From Agrobacterium larrymoorei (GTDB taxonomy: Bacteria; Pseudomonadota; Alphaproteobacteria; Rhizobiales; Rhizobiaceae), in contig NZ_JAUTBL010000001.1 of NCBI RefSeq assembly GCF_030819275.1, forward strand, positions 1,394,501-1,458,500: a DNA stretch of 64,000 bases, read 5' to 3'. Positions 28,721-37,586 of the stretch are shown here, one piece after another. A program made the translations under genes and the position numbers. The number at the start of each line of letters is the position of its first letter. The first letter of the stretch is position 1. The notes below the pieces were generated by a model. It made no database searches. It was not told where the DNA came from and was given only the letters and a program-made list of their open reading frames with translations.

Positions 28721-29202
28721 CGTGGCCCCCAACATATTCGCGTATCAAATCAGGCCCCACTTAGAATCCCTACCGCCTCAAAAAGCAAGGGAGAAGGGTG
28801 AGCCAGTCCACTATCGTGTTCGGGGAGGAGGTACGGAATGCGACGTCGGGGGCAGTCAGTCCCGCGTCCCGCCGGGTGGCGCTTTGCTGACGCTCCTGTG
28901 GCTGCCGCCGAGAACCGACCACCGCATGCGCGAATGCCCGCGGTCCCGCAAAGGTGGCGCGATGCTGACCGCTCCGATATGCTCATCATGCTTGGGCCCC
29001 GGAACGAGTCCGACGTGAGGTCGAACGTTCGTTACGGGAAGAGATGAATCCTTGTCGTGAGAACAGCCGACAGGCCGGGGCGGCGGCAAGACCGGATTCA
29101 TCGCGTTTCGGATGGGTTCGGATACAGAAGCACCTACTAAACGCGCTGTACGGGCCTGAATCCGCCCTTCATTTTGTGGACACAGACCGTTTTCGACCAA
29201 AA
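28721..29202. other. Intergenic stretch upstream of the type III system
   Basis: About 480 bases hold no gene I can support. It probably carries the promoter of the mod-res pair, as the preceding relaxase gene also reads leftward into it. A possible open frame antisense to nothing (28856-29278) looks random in composition. Confidence 0.4.
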
Positions 29203-29553
29203 TCACGGTCTTGGGCTCGGTCGCCCGGAAAGAGACGGCTGCGACTCCGGGGGCCTTAGTTTCGCTAGTTCCCGCCAAGCGGCGTCGCGTTGGATGCCGA
29301 CTTCGGCAAGGCTATACTCGATGTTTCGGCGTTTCTCTTCCGCCGCTTTTCGTGCCGCGTCGGCGGCACTGGCACGGTCGGCTGCCGCCGCTGCCTGTTC
29401 TCGGAGCCGGGACATCTCGGCATCAACCGACTGCCGAATTAGGTCTCTGATTTTCGATGCCCGGAAACCGTCCCAGAGGGTCCGCAGCAAGCCGGGTAGC
29501 TGTTGAATCCTTGTCGCAGCTCTCTGAACCCCGTTCGGCTTCCGCCCGGACAC
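29203..29553 (-). pseudogene. Coiled-coil C-terminal part of the mobilisation protein, in a shifted frame
   Basis: From a GTG at 29553 this frame encodes SGRKPNGVQRAATRIQQLPGLLRTLWDGFRASKIRDLIRQ, then a long Ala/Glu/Arg coiled coil (EQAAAAADRASAADAARKAAEEKRRN). It overlaps the last 131 bases of the relaxase gene and looks like its natural continuation, better structured than the relaxase's own last residues. It could be a separate overlapping gene using the GTG, but a one-base frameshift in a single longer gene is more likely. Confidence 0.5.
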
Positions 29554-30514
29554 GCGCCATCATGCTCCTTGCGCGCCGTTGTTCGGCAACGGCCCGATCT
29601 TGCGCGGCCAGTGCGGCGGCGGTTGCCTCCTTCGCGGCTTCCATCTGGCGCATGGATTCGGCCTTTGCGGCGTCCGCTTCGGCTCGAAGTTTCCCGGCAT
29701 TGGCTACGGCGGTTGCCGTCAGGATCTCAGTTTCAGTCTTCGAGCGGGCGACGAAAGATTCGACCTTCCTTTGGATAGCGTCTGCACGATCGAGAGTGGC
29801 GCGCAGCGCGTTCGCCTGTGTCCTCTCGGCCTGCCATTCGGCACGTGTAAGGCGACGTCGCGCGGGGCCAAGACGGGTCAGGCCGCACTGGACCGCGACG
29901 GTCTCGAAATATGAATCCTGCCAGGCGCGCATCGCGGCACGGTAGGCAGCGTCACCACGGCGGTTCAGCGTTTTTGAATCCTCATCTGCACCGGGACCTG
30001 CTTGCATGACCGCAGTCTTGGCAGCTTGCCCCGGATGAAGCGCCGCTGCCTTCAGGTCCTGCGATGGCGGCAAGATGTAGGCGTGAAGGTGCCAGTAGGC
30101 CTCATCCTCATGCCGGACAACGGAGACGAGAGCATCGCCATACAATTCCCTAAGCCAGGCTACCGTCAGTTCCTCCCAACGATCGACTTCGGCCCGCTTC
30201 CGAGGATCGGCATGGACTTCATCTACGGTATGCGGATGGCTGGCGACGACCGTCAGCAGGGTGTGCTGATCAACGCGAATCTTACGCGGCTTTCCGCCCT
30301 TCGGTGTGGTGCGCGCTGCGTCGGCAGCCGCATCGTGCAAGGACTCGACCTGTTCCGGGTTCACCCCGTACACGACGATCGGCACTCCCGGAACAGGGAC
30401 ATGGATCGACGCCGCCGGATCGCGCCGCGCTTCGGCCAAAACGAATCCTGTCGAACGCCCCTTGGTGTCCGGCTTCCTTGCGTAGGATTCAAGATGGACG
30501 AATTGAAAGGACAT
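29423..30514 (-). CDS. Mob/Pre-type relaxase-like protein
   Basis: The 363-residue protein contains the two-histidine metal motif WHLHAYILPP (His142, His144) seen in plasmid mobilisation/recombination (Pre/MobV-like) enzymes, after an N-terminal part with VRHEDEAYW. The C-terminal half (about 200-320) is a charged coiled coil. It would nick an origin of transfer so the element can be mobilised by another conjugation system. The last 40 or so residues after ARVRAEAERG are probably out of the natural frame (see 29203-29553). A small gene at 30521 precedes it. Confidence 0.65.
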   Translation of the reverse strand: MSFQFVHLESYARKPDTKGRSTGFVLAEARRDPAASIHVPVPGVPIVVYGVNPEQVESLHDAAADAARTTPKGGKPRKIRVDQHTLLTVVASHPHTVDEVHADPRKRAEVDRWEELTVAWLRELYGDALVSVVRHEDEAYWHLHAYILPPSQDLKAAALHPGQAAKTAVMQAGPGADEDSKTLNRRGDAAYRAAMRAWQDSYFETVAVQCGLTRLGPARRRLTRAEWQAERTQANALRATLDRADAIQRKVESFVARSKTETEILTATAVANAGKLRAEADAAKAESMRQMEAAKEATAAALAAQDRAVAEQRRARSMMARVRAEAERGSESCDKDSTATRLAADPLGRFPGIENQRPNSAVG

Positions 30515-30520
30515 GCGCCG

Positions 30521-30805
30521 TCACCTGTTCAGGAAGGCGATGGCCTGAGCATTGCTTTCCTCATCACGATCGAAGCCGATGTCCCGGCGATGTCGAACAA
30601 CCCACTGCTCTACATTCGGATCGGCCCAGCCGCCTAGATGATATGCGGCGCAGTCAAGACAAAGCCAGCGGCTATCAGAGGTTTGAACGTCCGGCACGGC
30701 CTCGCAATGAGGGAGAATGCTCATGACTGTCCCATCGCCGAACCTGATGACGGCTTGTCCTTCGCATTCCATTCGAACCATCGGCCGCTCATATTTCTGC
30801 ATCAC
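30521..30805 (-). CDS. Uncharacterised small protein upstream of the relaxase
   Basis: The 94-residue protein contains four cysteines and nearby histidines (ILPHCEAVPDV, WLCLDCAAYHLGG), which could bind a metal through the CLDC pair. It ends six bases before the relaxase start in the same direction, so the two are probably co-transcribed. I do not recognise the family; a role in mobilisation is only suggested by position. Confidence 0.55.
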   Translation of the reverse strand: MMQKYERPMVRMECEGQAVIRFGDGTVMSILPHCEAVPDVQTSDSRWLCLDCAAYHLGGWADPNVEQWVVRHRRDIGFDRDEESNAQAIAFLNR

Positions 30806-31102
30806 GATCCTCCCAAATGATGTTCATGGAAGAATCATGTCTGCCGGCGGAGCAAGGAACAAGAAGATTTAGTGATCGACTAAAGCTTTTCCTTCCCAAC
30901 CCCCTTGAGGGTTTCCGGTCAAAGCATCGGCTCTTCGAGGAGGCCTTCAGCCGGAGCATGCCGTGGGATCGGCAATAGCCATCGCCACATCGGCGACGAG
31001 CACGGGCCACATCGGTAGGCACACGGTGGCAGGCCACCGACCACATCCAGCGGCGTGGACTTGCGTTTGTAGTCCACTTCCGCGTCATCTACATGTTTTC
31101 TT
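30806..31102. other. Spacer upstream of mobilisation genes, possible oriT region
   Basis: No gene can be supported. An origin of transfer often lies just upstream of a Mob gene, so this is the natural place to look, but I see no clear nic-site pattern. Confidence 0.25.
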
Positions 31103-32248
31103 TTACTTATCTCCGATGTTCGCTGTTGCCCGCTCGAAGGCAGTCTTCATCGTCACGACCAGTTCATCCTTCGCCGCTTCCGGGACGATGAAGCTGTCAT
31201 GGACTGGCAGCACGACGATCCCCTTCTTCACGGACATGTCCGCCAGCACGAAGCGGCACATATCGGAATCCACGTTCTGCAACCGCAATCCTATGCCGCT
31301 GTGGAAATAGCGCGCGACCTTTGGATGCCGGGTCTTCATGTCGTGGATCAAGTCGCGGGCGGAGATCTCGCAGCCGTCGAGATATGGGAGCAATGCACCA
31401 TGTGCCTCATGATAGCCGGACGCGTTCAGGAGGACATTGAACGCGATCTTGCACACCTTCCTGTCCCATCCAGGAAGGGTGTAGGCGTCACCATCCAAAT
31501 GCTGTCCGGCGAGCGCATATAGCAGCCTCGGGTGAAGCTGTTCGTAATCGACTTCCGTCGTGCGCTGGCCGTCGAGAACGAAGTGCTGCCGGTCCTTCGA
31601 CTTCACCGACTGCCACCAGCCTCCATAGAAGCGCCCTCCGAGGGTCCAGCCGCCATTAAACACGCGGTACAGGGACAGCATGTCCGGATACACCGAATGC
31701 TCCCCGAACCGGATCACGTCGCCATCGAAATGGGCATTCGGTGCATTCAGCGAGATCTCCGTATCTGCAATCAGACGGTTGACCTTCTCCACCAGCTTCC
31801 GCTCCCGGTGCGTCCGCTCAGTGTCGCAGTAGGAGACGAGGGAACCTGCCGAATCCTTCAGCCGGATCAGCTCGCCCGGCTTCCGCCGAAGACTCGACGT
31901 GCTGGTACCCGCAAGCCAGGCTGCGGGCCGATAGCTCGATTGAATCCCGGTCGCCCGTCCCGCTGGCTGAAGATCATGATCAACAAGGATTCCGGCGTGC
32001 AGGAGAGCATCCACGGCAGGCACGACGGTGTCATAAGTGAATTCGCGGCCCCGGTATCGGCTGCTCTCCGTCCACCACCCTTTGCGACGTGAGTAGGAGA
32101 TGCGGCGGAGCGGTTCACGACGGGCTGACATGATGGCATCGGCGACGATGGCGGCCTGGACATGCGCGGCCTTCACCGACCGTGCGTCAGGCATGGGAAC
32201 GTGCTGTCGGATTTCATCGGCATCGATCGACCAATCCAGACAGAGCAA
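31103..32248 (-). CDS. Protein with DNA polymerase A/T7-RNAP-like palm motifs
   Basis: The protein (381 residues from a TTG at 32248; an ATG at 32194 is the alternative start) has three spaced motifs like those of the family A polymerase palm. Motif A is VDYEQLHPRLLYALAG (Asp234-Tyr235), matching DYSQIELRxLA. A motif B-like stretch is RKVCKIAFNVLLNASGY (Arg263, Lys267). Motif C is VLPVHDSFIVP (His350-Asp351). No exonuclease or primase motif is evident, and it is much shorter than DNA polymerase I. It stands alone in the integrative element. It could be a minimal replicative or lesion polymerase of the element or a single-subunit RNA polymerase relative; activity is not proven. Confidence 0.6.
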   Translation of the reverse strand: MLCLDWSIDADEIRQHVPMPDARSVKAAHVQAAIVADAIMSARREPLRRISYSRRKGWWTESSRYRGREFTYDTVVPAVDALLHAGILVDHDLQPAGRATGIQSSYRPAAWLAGTSTSSLRRKPGELIRLKDSAGSLVSYCDTERTHRERKLVEKVNRLIADTEISLNAPNAHFDGDVIRFGEHSVYPDMLSLYRVFNGGWTLGGRFYGGWWQSVKSKDRQHFVLDGQRTTEVDYEQLHPRLLYALAGQHLDGDAYTLPGWDRKVCKIAFNVLLNASGYHEAHGALLPYLDGCEISARDLIHDMKTRHPKVARYFHSGIGLRLQNVDSDMCRFVLADMSVKKGIVVLPVHDSFIVPEAAKDELVVTMKTAFERATANIGDK

Positions 32249-32400
32249 CCTGTCACGATCTCCCGGCCAAATTTGTTGACGTTGTAGGGTGTGAAGTTCT
32301 GATGTCCGGGCTGGCTTATCTACCAGCCCCGGCTCACGGACCCGTTCTGTGGGTCTTTACAATTTCAGCGCCGACGTTCAACATTTTCGAACACACCATA

Positions 32401-32443
32401 AAAGACCGCCGGAGGGTTCCAGCCCAATGATGGCGGTCTTTTT
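32401..32443. terminator. Rho-independent terminator downstream of integrase 1
   Basis: AAAGACCGCC (32401-32410) and GGCGGTCTTT (32432-32441) form a 10-bp stem followed by further T residues. It is located just past the 3' end of the leftward integrase gene; the stem also ends in T-runs on both strands, so it could work in both directions. Confidence 0.65.
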
Positions 32444-32483
32444 AATGGTCAATCGTCGGCGAGCATAGGTCAAGCGACCCGAG

Positions 32484-34304
32484 CTACATCTTCTGGGGCT
32501 TCGGCCCAGACAACCGCTTCTTCCGGGCGATCCTATCGAAATCCAGCCCCCGGAAGACAGAAAAATCGATCCCCGGATCAAGAGGAAGCGCAGCAATCTC
32601 GCGCGCCTGACGCTCACCCAGATTCATGAATCCGTAGTTGTCGTGTTCGTCACTCCCGACCTGATGACCCGACTGCATGCGTCTGGCGCGGCCTTCTATC
32701 TTGGCATTCCGCATATCGTCGATGTTGCCACCACGCAATGAATGGAAGACCTCTCTGCCGCCAGATTCTCCATCCTCACCTTTCCTGTTCTTCTGCTTGA
32801 TTCCGGCGCGTTCAAACAAGCGGTTCATGTAAGACGACGCGCTTTTGCTTGGATCAGCAAGCCTCATCAAATTAGGGAATAGGAAACGTCCTTTTTGCCG
32901 AACCGCCCATTCGATAAATCCGATCTCGCTCAGGAACTCGTGCAGTACAAAGTAGGTTGTGCTAGCGTCCGTTTTGTGTGGGGTCGATACCCAAACACCG
33001 TCGATTTTCTTGACGCTGGCGAGCTGCGCTACCCATACACCCGAGAACTTCTCGCGAAAATCGTTGCCAGTCAGATGAATGAGCAAACCGATACGTCTGC
33101 CCGTCAGATGACCGAGCAGCGGCAACATCACGTCTTCCATCAAGCCGGAGGCCACACCAGCACGAAAAACCTGACTGATCTTCTCAGTCGCCAACGGTTC
33201 AGATTTAACCGCTACCGCGGCGGTCGAAGGGTAAACGAGTTTCGTTCCCGCAAAGGGGTCAGGATATTCTCCCTCGGTCATCAAAGAACGGATGGCAGCC
33301 TTGACGACGGCAAGATAGCCTTCCTGAAGCGATTTGAGGGTCAGCGGTTGCAGGTGAAGATCACGGTTCCCTTCGATGATCTGCATGGCCGACATGGAGG
33401 GATCACGCAGATTATTGTCTCCCGGCCAGAACTGCATTAGTTCGATAAATGCTTGGAGATCCGTGGGATTATACGTATCGACAGGATGGTCCCCGATTAA
33501 TTCGATGAAGACGTCGAGCCTGGCGCGGGCCGTCTTGATGTCCTTGGCACCTTTCGGGCCACTCTTGAGCCTTCTTTTCTCAAGGTACTCTTCCATGATT
33601 TCGCCAAGGCGCGGCAGGCTTGAAGGTTTGCGCGCCACGGTCCTGCGATCAAGCTTGAAAGCGGGGATCAACTTGCCGCTCTTGTCGCGTGTCATCTGCG
33701 GCGGCCTCTCGATCACGGGCGGAAGTGAAACGGCAGCAGGGTCATGAACGACAGCGGCGGGGGCAACAGATGAGCGGGCGGTCTGGCCTAGCTTGTTAAG
33801 GGCTGTCTGTTCCAGAAGTTCGGCATTGCTGACAATAAGCTCATTGTATGGCTCGCCGTCCTCCTGCTTCCGAAGCTCCCGATGCAAGCCGACCAGATCG
33901 CGTATTCCGGCAGTCTTCTGCTGCTCCTCCGGTGTGAACGGCGGATCGGGCTGATTGATGATCCGCAGATAGGCTTTCAGTTCACCGCGCATCTCGATAA
34001 GAGCTTCGGCGGAAGCCTCCGGAGTCATCTCCGGGTCGGTATCCGTTGCGCCCTTGCCGCGTTCGCTCATATGTCGCATCCTCATCGTGTGGAACAACAG
34101 TCTTGCTCGTGCGGCCAACAGATCGGCAAACAGTCTTGCCCGCCGATGGGAGCACGCACCAAGACTCAGTCGAATGGGAGGAGGAGTACGTCCACCTCCC
34201 AAGTCCTTCGGCATTTTTATCTGAAAGATGTAAACGGACCCTGATCGGACAAGATAGGGTCCCGGCCCTCGCGCCTTTCCCGACGTTGAGATTTCAGTGC
34301 CCAC
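32484..34304 (-). CDS. Tyrosine recombinase integrase of element 1
   Basis: The 606-residue protein has an N-terminal arm-binding region (YLVRSGSVYIFQIKMPKDLGG, IRLSLGACSHRRARLFADLL) and a C-terminal catalytic domain. The active-site arginine is in LLGHLTGRRIGLLIHLTGND, HxxR in FHSLRGGNIDD, and the final His/Tyr pair in SGHQVGSDEHDNYGF. It lies beside the tRNA-Ser attachment site, as integrases of tRNA islands do. I chose the GTG at 34304, with GGAG nine bases before it; the frame is open to 34385. The GCGATACCC repeats overlap its promoter region, so binding there could also regulate it. Confidence 0.88.
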   Translation of the reverse strand: MGTEISTSGKARGPGPYLVRSGSVYIFQIKMPKDLGGGRTPPPIRLSLGACSHRRARLFADLLAARARLLFHTMRMRHMSERGKGATDTDPEMTPEASAEALIEMRGELKAYLRIINQPDPPFTPEEQQKTAGIRDLVGLHRELRKQEDGEPYNELIVSNAELLEQTALNKLGQTARSSVAPAAVVHDPAAVSLPPVIERPPQMTRDKSGKLIPAFKLDRRTVARKPSSLPRLGEIMEEYLEKRRLKSGPKGAKDIKTARARLDVFIELIGDHPVDTYNPTDLQAFIELMQFWPGDNNLRDPSMSAMQIIEGNRDLHLQPLTLKSLQEGYLAVVKAAIRSLMTEGEYPDPFAGTKLVYPSTAAVAVKSEPLATEKISQVFRAGVASGLMEDVMLPLLGHLTGRRIGLLIHLTGNDFREKFSGVWVAQLASVKKIDGVWVSTPHKTDASTTYFVLHEFLSEIGFIEWAVRQKGRFLFPNLMRLADPSKSASSYMNRLFERAGIKQKNRKGEDGESGGREVFHSLRGGNIDDMRNAKIEGRARRMQSGHQVGSDEHDNYGFMNLGERQAREIAALPLDPGIDFSVFRGLDFDRIARKKRLSGPKPQKM

Positions 34305-34318
34305 ATTCGATGGCTCCA

Positions 34319-34351
34319 GCGATACCCCAAGGTGTACCCCGCGCGATACCC
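34319..34351. repeat. Subterminal GCGATACCC repeats, right end of element 1
   Basis: Copies at 34319 and 34343, with the 21 bases at 34331-34351 identical to 23510-23530 at the left end. They precede the integrase start and lie about 100 bases from the core site. Confidence 0.65.
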
Positions 34352-34446
34352 GCATGTTTTCTGCTCCCGGTAAGGCCGCAGGCAACCGGAGACTTTATGT
34401 GAAAATCCAAGGATTTGCGGGGCAAGCGGCGGGGAGTGAAATCCAA

Positions 34447-34581
34447 ATGGCGGAGAGGGTGGGATTCGAACCCACTATACCCTTGCAGGTATGCCGCATT
34501 TCGAGTGCGGTGCATTCGACCACTCTGCCACCTCTCCGGCGCGCTGTGGTAAGCGGGCCGTTCATAGCCACAGCCATGGCC
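34447..34581. repeat. 135-bp direct repeat containing tRNA-Ser, copy 1
   Basis: Identical to 42300-42434 except one base (T at 34476, G at 42329). It covers the whole tRNA plus 44 bases of its 5' flank. The two copies delimit element 2, and this copy is also the right end of element 1. Confidence 0.85.
34448..34537 (-). tRNA. tRNA-Ser(CGA), copy 1
   Basis: Read on the minus strand, 90 bases form a class II tRNA: acceptor stem GGAGAGG/CCTCTCC, discriminator G and encoded CCA, a long variable arm, T-loop sequence TTCGAAT, and anticodon CGA in CTCGAAA. It differs from the copy at 42301 by one base between the variable arm and the T stem, so it is probably still functional. Confidence 0.9.
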
Positions 34582-34733
34582 TTGCTCTTTGAAGCGTCAC
34601 ATTTATGTGCCGCTGATGTGGCCTCAGGATCACGGCGGTCAGCTCGAGAAGGGACTTTAAAGGGAAGGCTTCGCAATTCTACCGCCTAGTGCTAGTGACA
34701 ACAAGCAGGCAATCAACGAATCGCAGGTAGGCT

Positions 34734-35969
34734 ATGACATTCTCATTCGTATCTTTTTTCTCGGGCGGAATGGGACTGGATATCGGTTTAGAACGAGCAG
34801 GCGGCACGATATATGCAGCCAATGAAATCGATGCCGCGGCTGTGAGAACGATTAAAGCAAATATGCCAGACATTCCCGTTTTCGAGCAGTCGATAGCGGA
34901 TTTGTCCGGAGCCGAAGTCCTGCAAGCGATCGGCATGAAGCAAGGCGAGTTGGATCTGGTAGTAGGTGGCCCGCCATGCCAGTCATTCTCGGTATACGGC
35001 AATCGTAGTGGGATCGGTGATCCCAGAGGACAGCTAGTTTTCGAATATGTTCGAATGATTGGGGAGCTATTGCCGAAAGCTTTCATTATGGAGAATGTTC
35101 GCGGCCTGCATTCGATGCCACTCATACCACCCAAGTTAGCGGCAAGTGTCGATGGCTACCATAAGTCAATGAGCGCTCACGGAAGTCTCCTCCGTGAAAT
35201 ATACGATCAATTCTATGACTTGGGGTATCACATCGACGGATACTTGGTGAACGCGGTTAATTACGGCGCACCGCAGATTCGAGAACGACTACTACTTATC
35301 GGCAACCGTATCGGTTCGAGGGCTAATTTCCCCGCTCCGACACATAGTAATCGTCAAGAGGACGGACTTCCCCCATTCACCAGGTTGCGAGACGCAATCC
35401 TTGACGGATTTGAGGACAACGACTCCGACATAATGGATTTCAGCCCTCGGAAAAAACACTACTTGCAAATGGTGCCTCCGGGCGGAAACTGGCGAAGTTT
35501 ACCCGAGGAAATTCAAAAGGAGTCCATGGGCAAAAGCTGGTATCTAAAAGGTGGCCGTAGTGCTACGTGGCGCAGGCTTGATTGGAATTTTCCATCGCCG
35601 ACCGTAGTGACTATGCCTAACCACGCATCTACTAGTATGTGTCATCCAGATCACGTTCGAGCCTTAACCGTAGGCGAGTGCGCGGCTATACAGGAATTTC
35701 CGCGGGATTGGAAACTGCAGGGCTCGGCTGCGGAGAAATACCGGCAGATCGGGAACGCCGTTCCTGTCAGATTGGGCTTGGTAGCAGGCAGCGTCGTCCA
35801 ACAGCTTCTTGCAGCGAGCGGGCGTCATGATAATCTGACTAAAGATTACGCTATCAAACACCTCCGTCCCCACGTCAGGACAAAAAGTTATTGGCGTAAC
35901 GGCGAAGCGTTCGCTGGGGCTACAGGCTATTATGACGAGCCGGCGGCTGAGCAGTTCAGCTTTTTCTAG
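34734..35969 (+). CDS. DNA (cytosine-5) methyltransferase
   Basis: The 411-residue protein has the C5-methyltransferase motifs in order: I, FFSGGMGLDIGLERAGG (about residues 7-23); IV with the catalytic cysteine, VVGGPPCQSFSVYG; VI, MENVRGL; a target-recognition region; and X, YRQIGNAVPVRLG. It should methylate cytosine in a specific site and protect DNA from the nuclease encoded by the convergent gene. Its stop codon directly abuts that gene's stop (35969/35970). The recognition site is not readable. Confidence 0.93.
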   Translation: MTFSFVSFFSGGMGLDIGLERAGGTIYAANEIDAAAVRTIKANMPDIPVFEQSIADLSGAEVLQAIGMKQGELDLVVGGPPCQSFSVYGNRSGIGDPRGQLVFEYVRMIGELLPKAFIMENVRGLHSMPLIPPKLAASVDGYHKSMSAHGSLLREIYDQFYDLGYHIDGYLVNAVNYGAPQIRERLLLIGNRIGSRANFPAPTHSNRQEDGLPPFTRLRDAILDGFEDNDSDIMDFSPRKKHYLQMVPPGGNWRSLPEEIQKESMGKSWYLKGGRSATWRRLDWNFPSPTVVTMPNHASTSMCHPDHVRALTVGECAAIQEFPRDWKLQGSAAEKYRQIGNAVPVRLGLVAGSVVQQLLAASGRHDNLTKDYAIKHLRPHVRTKSYWRNGEAFAGATGYYDEPAAEQFSFF

Positions 35970-36785
35970 TTAGTCGTTAATCGCTGATGCGAATTTCTTC
36001 CAATCATCCACCGAATGAGGGTCTTGAATTGTGGCAAACACTTTCGTGATATTGCGCTCGATCTTTTCTGTGTCTTCAGCAGCTTTTCTTTCGATACCTG
36101 CGGATGCCTTGGTCGCTCGAACGATACCTTCGATGATCCAGTCCTGGGTATCGTAGTCGTCGCCTAGCCAAGCCCAGAATTCTCGACCCGAGATAACTTC
36201 GACGTTATCTGTTATATCGACAACATCGTGGTTCTGTCCGGTGTTGATTCCCCGAATGATCCTGTATTTATCGGTTAGCCCCTCGCTGCGACCATAAAAC
36301 GTCCCGACTATGATCTTTTCAAATAAGGTGGAGTCGCTTGCTCTTAGCTTGCAGATTTCATTTAGCGACGCGTTGAGGTTTACCGCCTGACCAAGCTGAA
36401 TAGTCCATTTCCCTGCTTTCAAAGAAAGTAAATAACGTTTCCCGCCTTTTTCGACTACGTGGTCAATATTGTCATAGGCGCTATGGGTCATATTCATTAG
36501 TGACCGAGATTTGCGCGATAGCTTCTTAGTCTTAAAGACTTCAGGCAGAACTTTTTCGTCAATGAATTTTCCGAAGCCTGTTCCGTGCCCAATGTAAAAG
36601 TGGCCTCCAATGAGGAATTCGGCAAGCTCACTGCCGCTGCTGAAACCATGGAGATTCCAGATCAACGGAGCCAGAAACGGGTTGATTTCCATGGTTTGAT
36701 TAACGGTGTCGCGAATTTTCTTTTGCCGTTGAGATATCCACCAGGTAGTCCACGTCTGAACACCCTCTATAATATTGTCTTTCAT
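35970..36785 (-). CDS. Type II restriction endonuclease candidate (PmeII-like)
   Basis: The 271-residue protein lies tail-to-tail with the cytosine methyltransferase with no base between the stop codons, the usual place for the cognate nuclease. HGTGFGKFIDEKVLPEVF and NIDHVVEKGGKRYLLSLKAGKW resemble the PmeII-type family as I recall it. The second segment could supply PD-(D/E)xK residues (Asp in NIDHV, Lys in LKAGKW), with serine where the Glu is usual. The start at 36785 has GAGG nine bases upstream and is preferred to 36848. Confidence 0.65.
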   Translation of the reverse strand: MKDNIIEGVQTWTTWWISQRQKKIRDTVNQTMEINPFLAPLIWNLHGFSSGSELAEFLIGGHFYIGHGTGFGKFIDEKVLPEVFKTKKLSRKSRSLMNMTHSAYDNIDHVVEKGGKRYLLSLKAGKWTIQLGQAVNLNASLNEICKLRASDSTLFEKIIVGTFYGRSEGLTDKYRIIRGINTGQNHDVVDITDNVEVISGREFWAWLGDDYDTQDWIIEGIVRATKASAGIERKAAEDTEKIERNITKVFATIQDPHSVDDWKKFASAIND

Positions 36786-37091
36786 CACAGAATCATCCTC
36801 GTAAACAAGGATACGGTGGACGATCAATGGCGGTCTGTCCAGCCGCATAACCGCATAGGTTGTCCGGAAAAATGTTCGGTTTGTTAGGATGTGATGCGGG
36901 CGCTAAATGCTTCACAAGAGAGAGCCGGGGCTGGCATAGCGCATTTGACCCAGGCGAGATTGCTAGCTGGCACGGTGCAGCAAAGCGTTGTATCGCAGAG
37001 TAAAGTATGGTGCGTGCGCCGAAGGGCTCTTTGGCACTTTCGCGATATTGCGCCTACAAGTTATGTCGATTGATTCCGGACAAAGTTCAAA

Positions 37092-37568
37092 ATGCCGAAG
37101 AAGCAAAAACGCGATAGTGGCTATTACGAAGAGCGCTTGCGAAATGAATTTCCGCTGGTTTATGCTGATCTGAAAGCTGGAAAACACAGGACGATTACTG
37201 AGGCTTCAATCGCTGCCGGAATAAAAACTGGGCGAACTCGACTCCACGAGCTGAAAAACGCTTGGAAAAAAGCATCCGCTTCTGAGCGGCTTGAATTTGT
37301 AGGCTGGTTGAAAACGACATCGGGAACCAGCCTACACCGGTCTCCCAAACCGGTTTTTACTAAAGACAATTACTTAGAGCCTTGGGCCAAGAAGCGTATT
37401 GATGACATCATGCAGTCTCGAGGCATCACAGCAAGATCGATCCGTGATCAGATTGGGATACCGGCGAAAGATACATCACTTGAAAGCGCATTCAGGGGCT
37501 CACGTATCCTGAAGAGGTCCACGCGTGACAAAATAGAGCAATGGCTGTTATCCCAACCATCGCCCTAA
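37092..37568 (+). CDS. Uncharacterised protein with possible HTH segments
   Basis: The 158-residue basic protein has two short segments that could be helix-turn-helix: TITEASIAAGIKTGRTRLHELKNAW (about 34-58) and ITARSIRDQIGIPAKDTSLESAF (about 111-133). I do not recognise the family. It is on its own between the restriction gene and a secreted-type protein gene, and could regulate the element. Confidence 0.5.
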   Translation: MPKKQKRDSGYYEERLRNEFPLVYADLKAGKHRTITEASIAAGIKTGRTRLHELKNAWKKASASERLEFVGWLKTTSGTSLHRSPKPVFTKDNYLEPWAKKRIDDIMQSRGITARSIRDQIGIPAKDTSLESAFRGSRILKRSTRDKIEQWLLSQPSP

Positions 37569-37586
37569 GTCATCGCATGGGATTGA

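Larger units (their letters stand above)
23406..34464. mobile_element. Integrative element 1 in tRNA-Ser (about 11 kb)
   Basis: The 18-bp sequence ATGGCGGAGAGGGTGGGA, the 3' end of the tRNA-Ser gene, occurs at 23406-23423 and again inside the intact tRNA at 34447-34464. Between them lie a tyrosine integrase gene next to the tRNA, a Mob-type relaxase, a type III restriction-modification system and several unknown genes. GCGATACCC repeats and a 21-bp identical stretch (23510-23530 and 34331-34351) lie just inside both ends, as integrase arm sites do. No type IV secretion genes are present, so this is an integrative mobilisable element or a genomic island. Confidence 0.82.

Noticed and set aside
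28856..29278. Possible 140-residue gene between mod and the relaxase
   Set aside because: Composition looks random, no motif, no clear ribosome-binding site; it lies in an otherwise non-coding spacer.
30789..31088. Possible 99-residue gene upstream of the small mobilisation gene
   Set aside because: It overlaps the start of the next gene, has random-looking composition and no recognisable motif.
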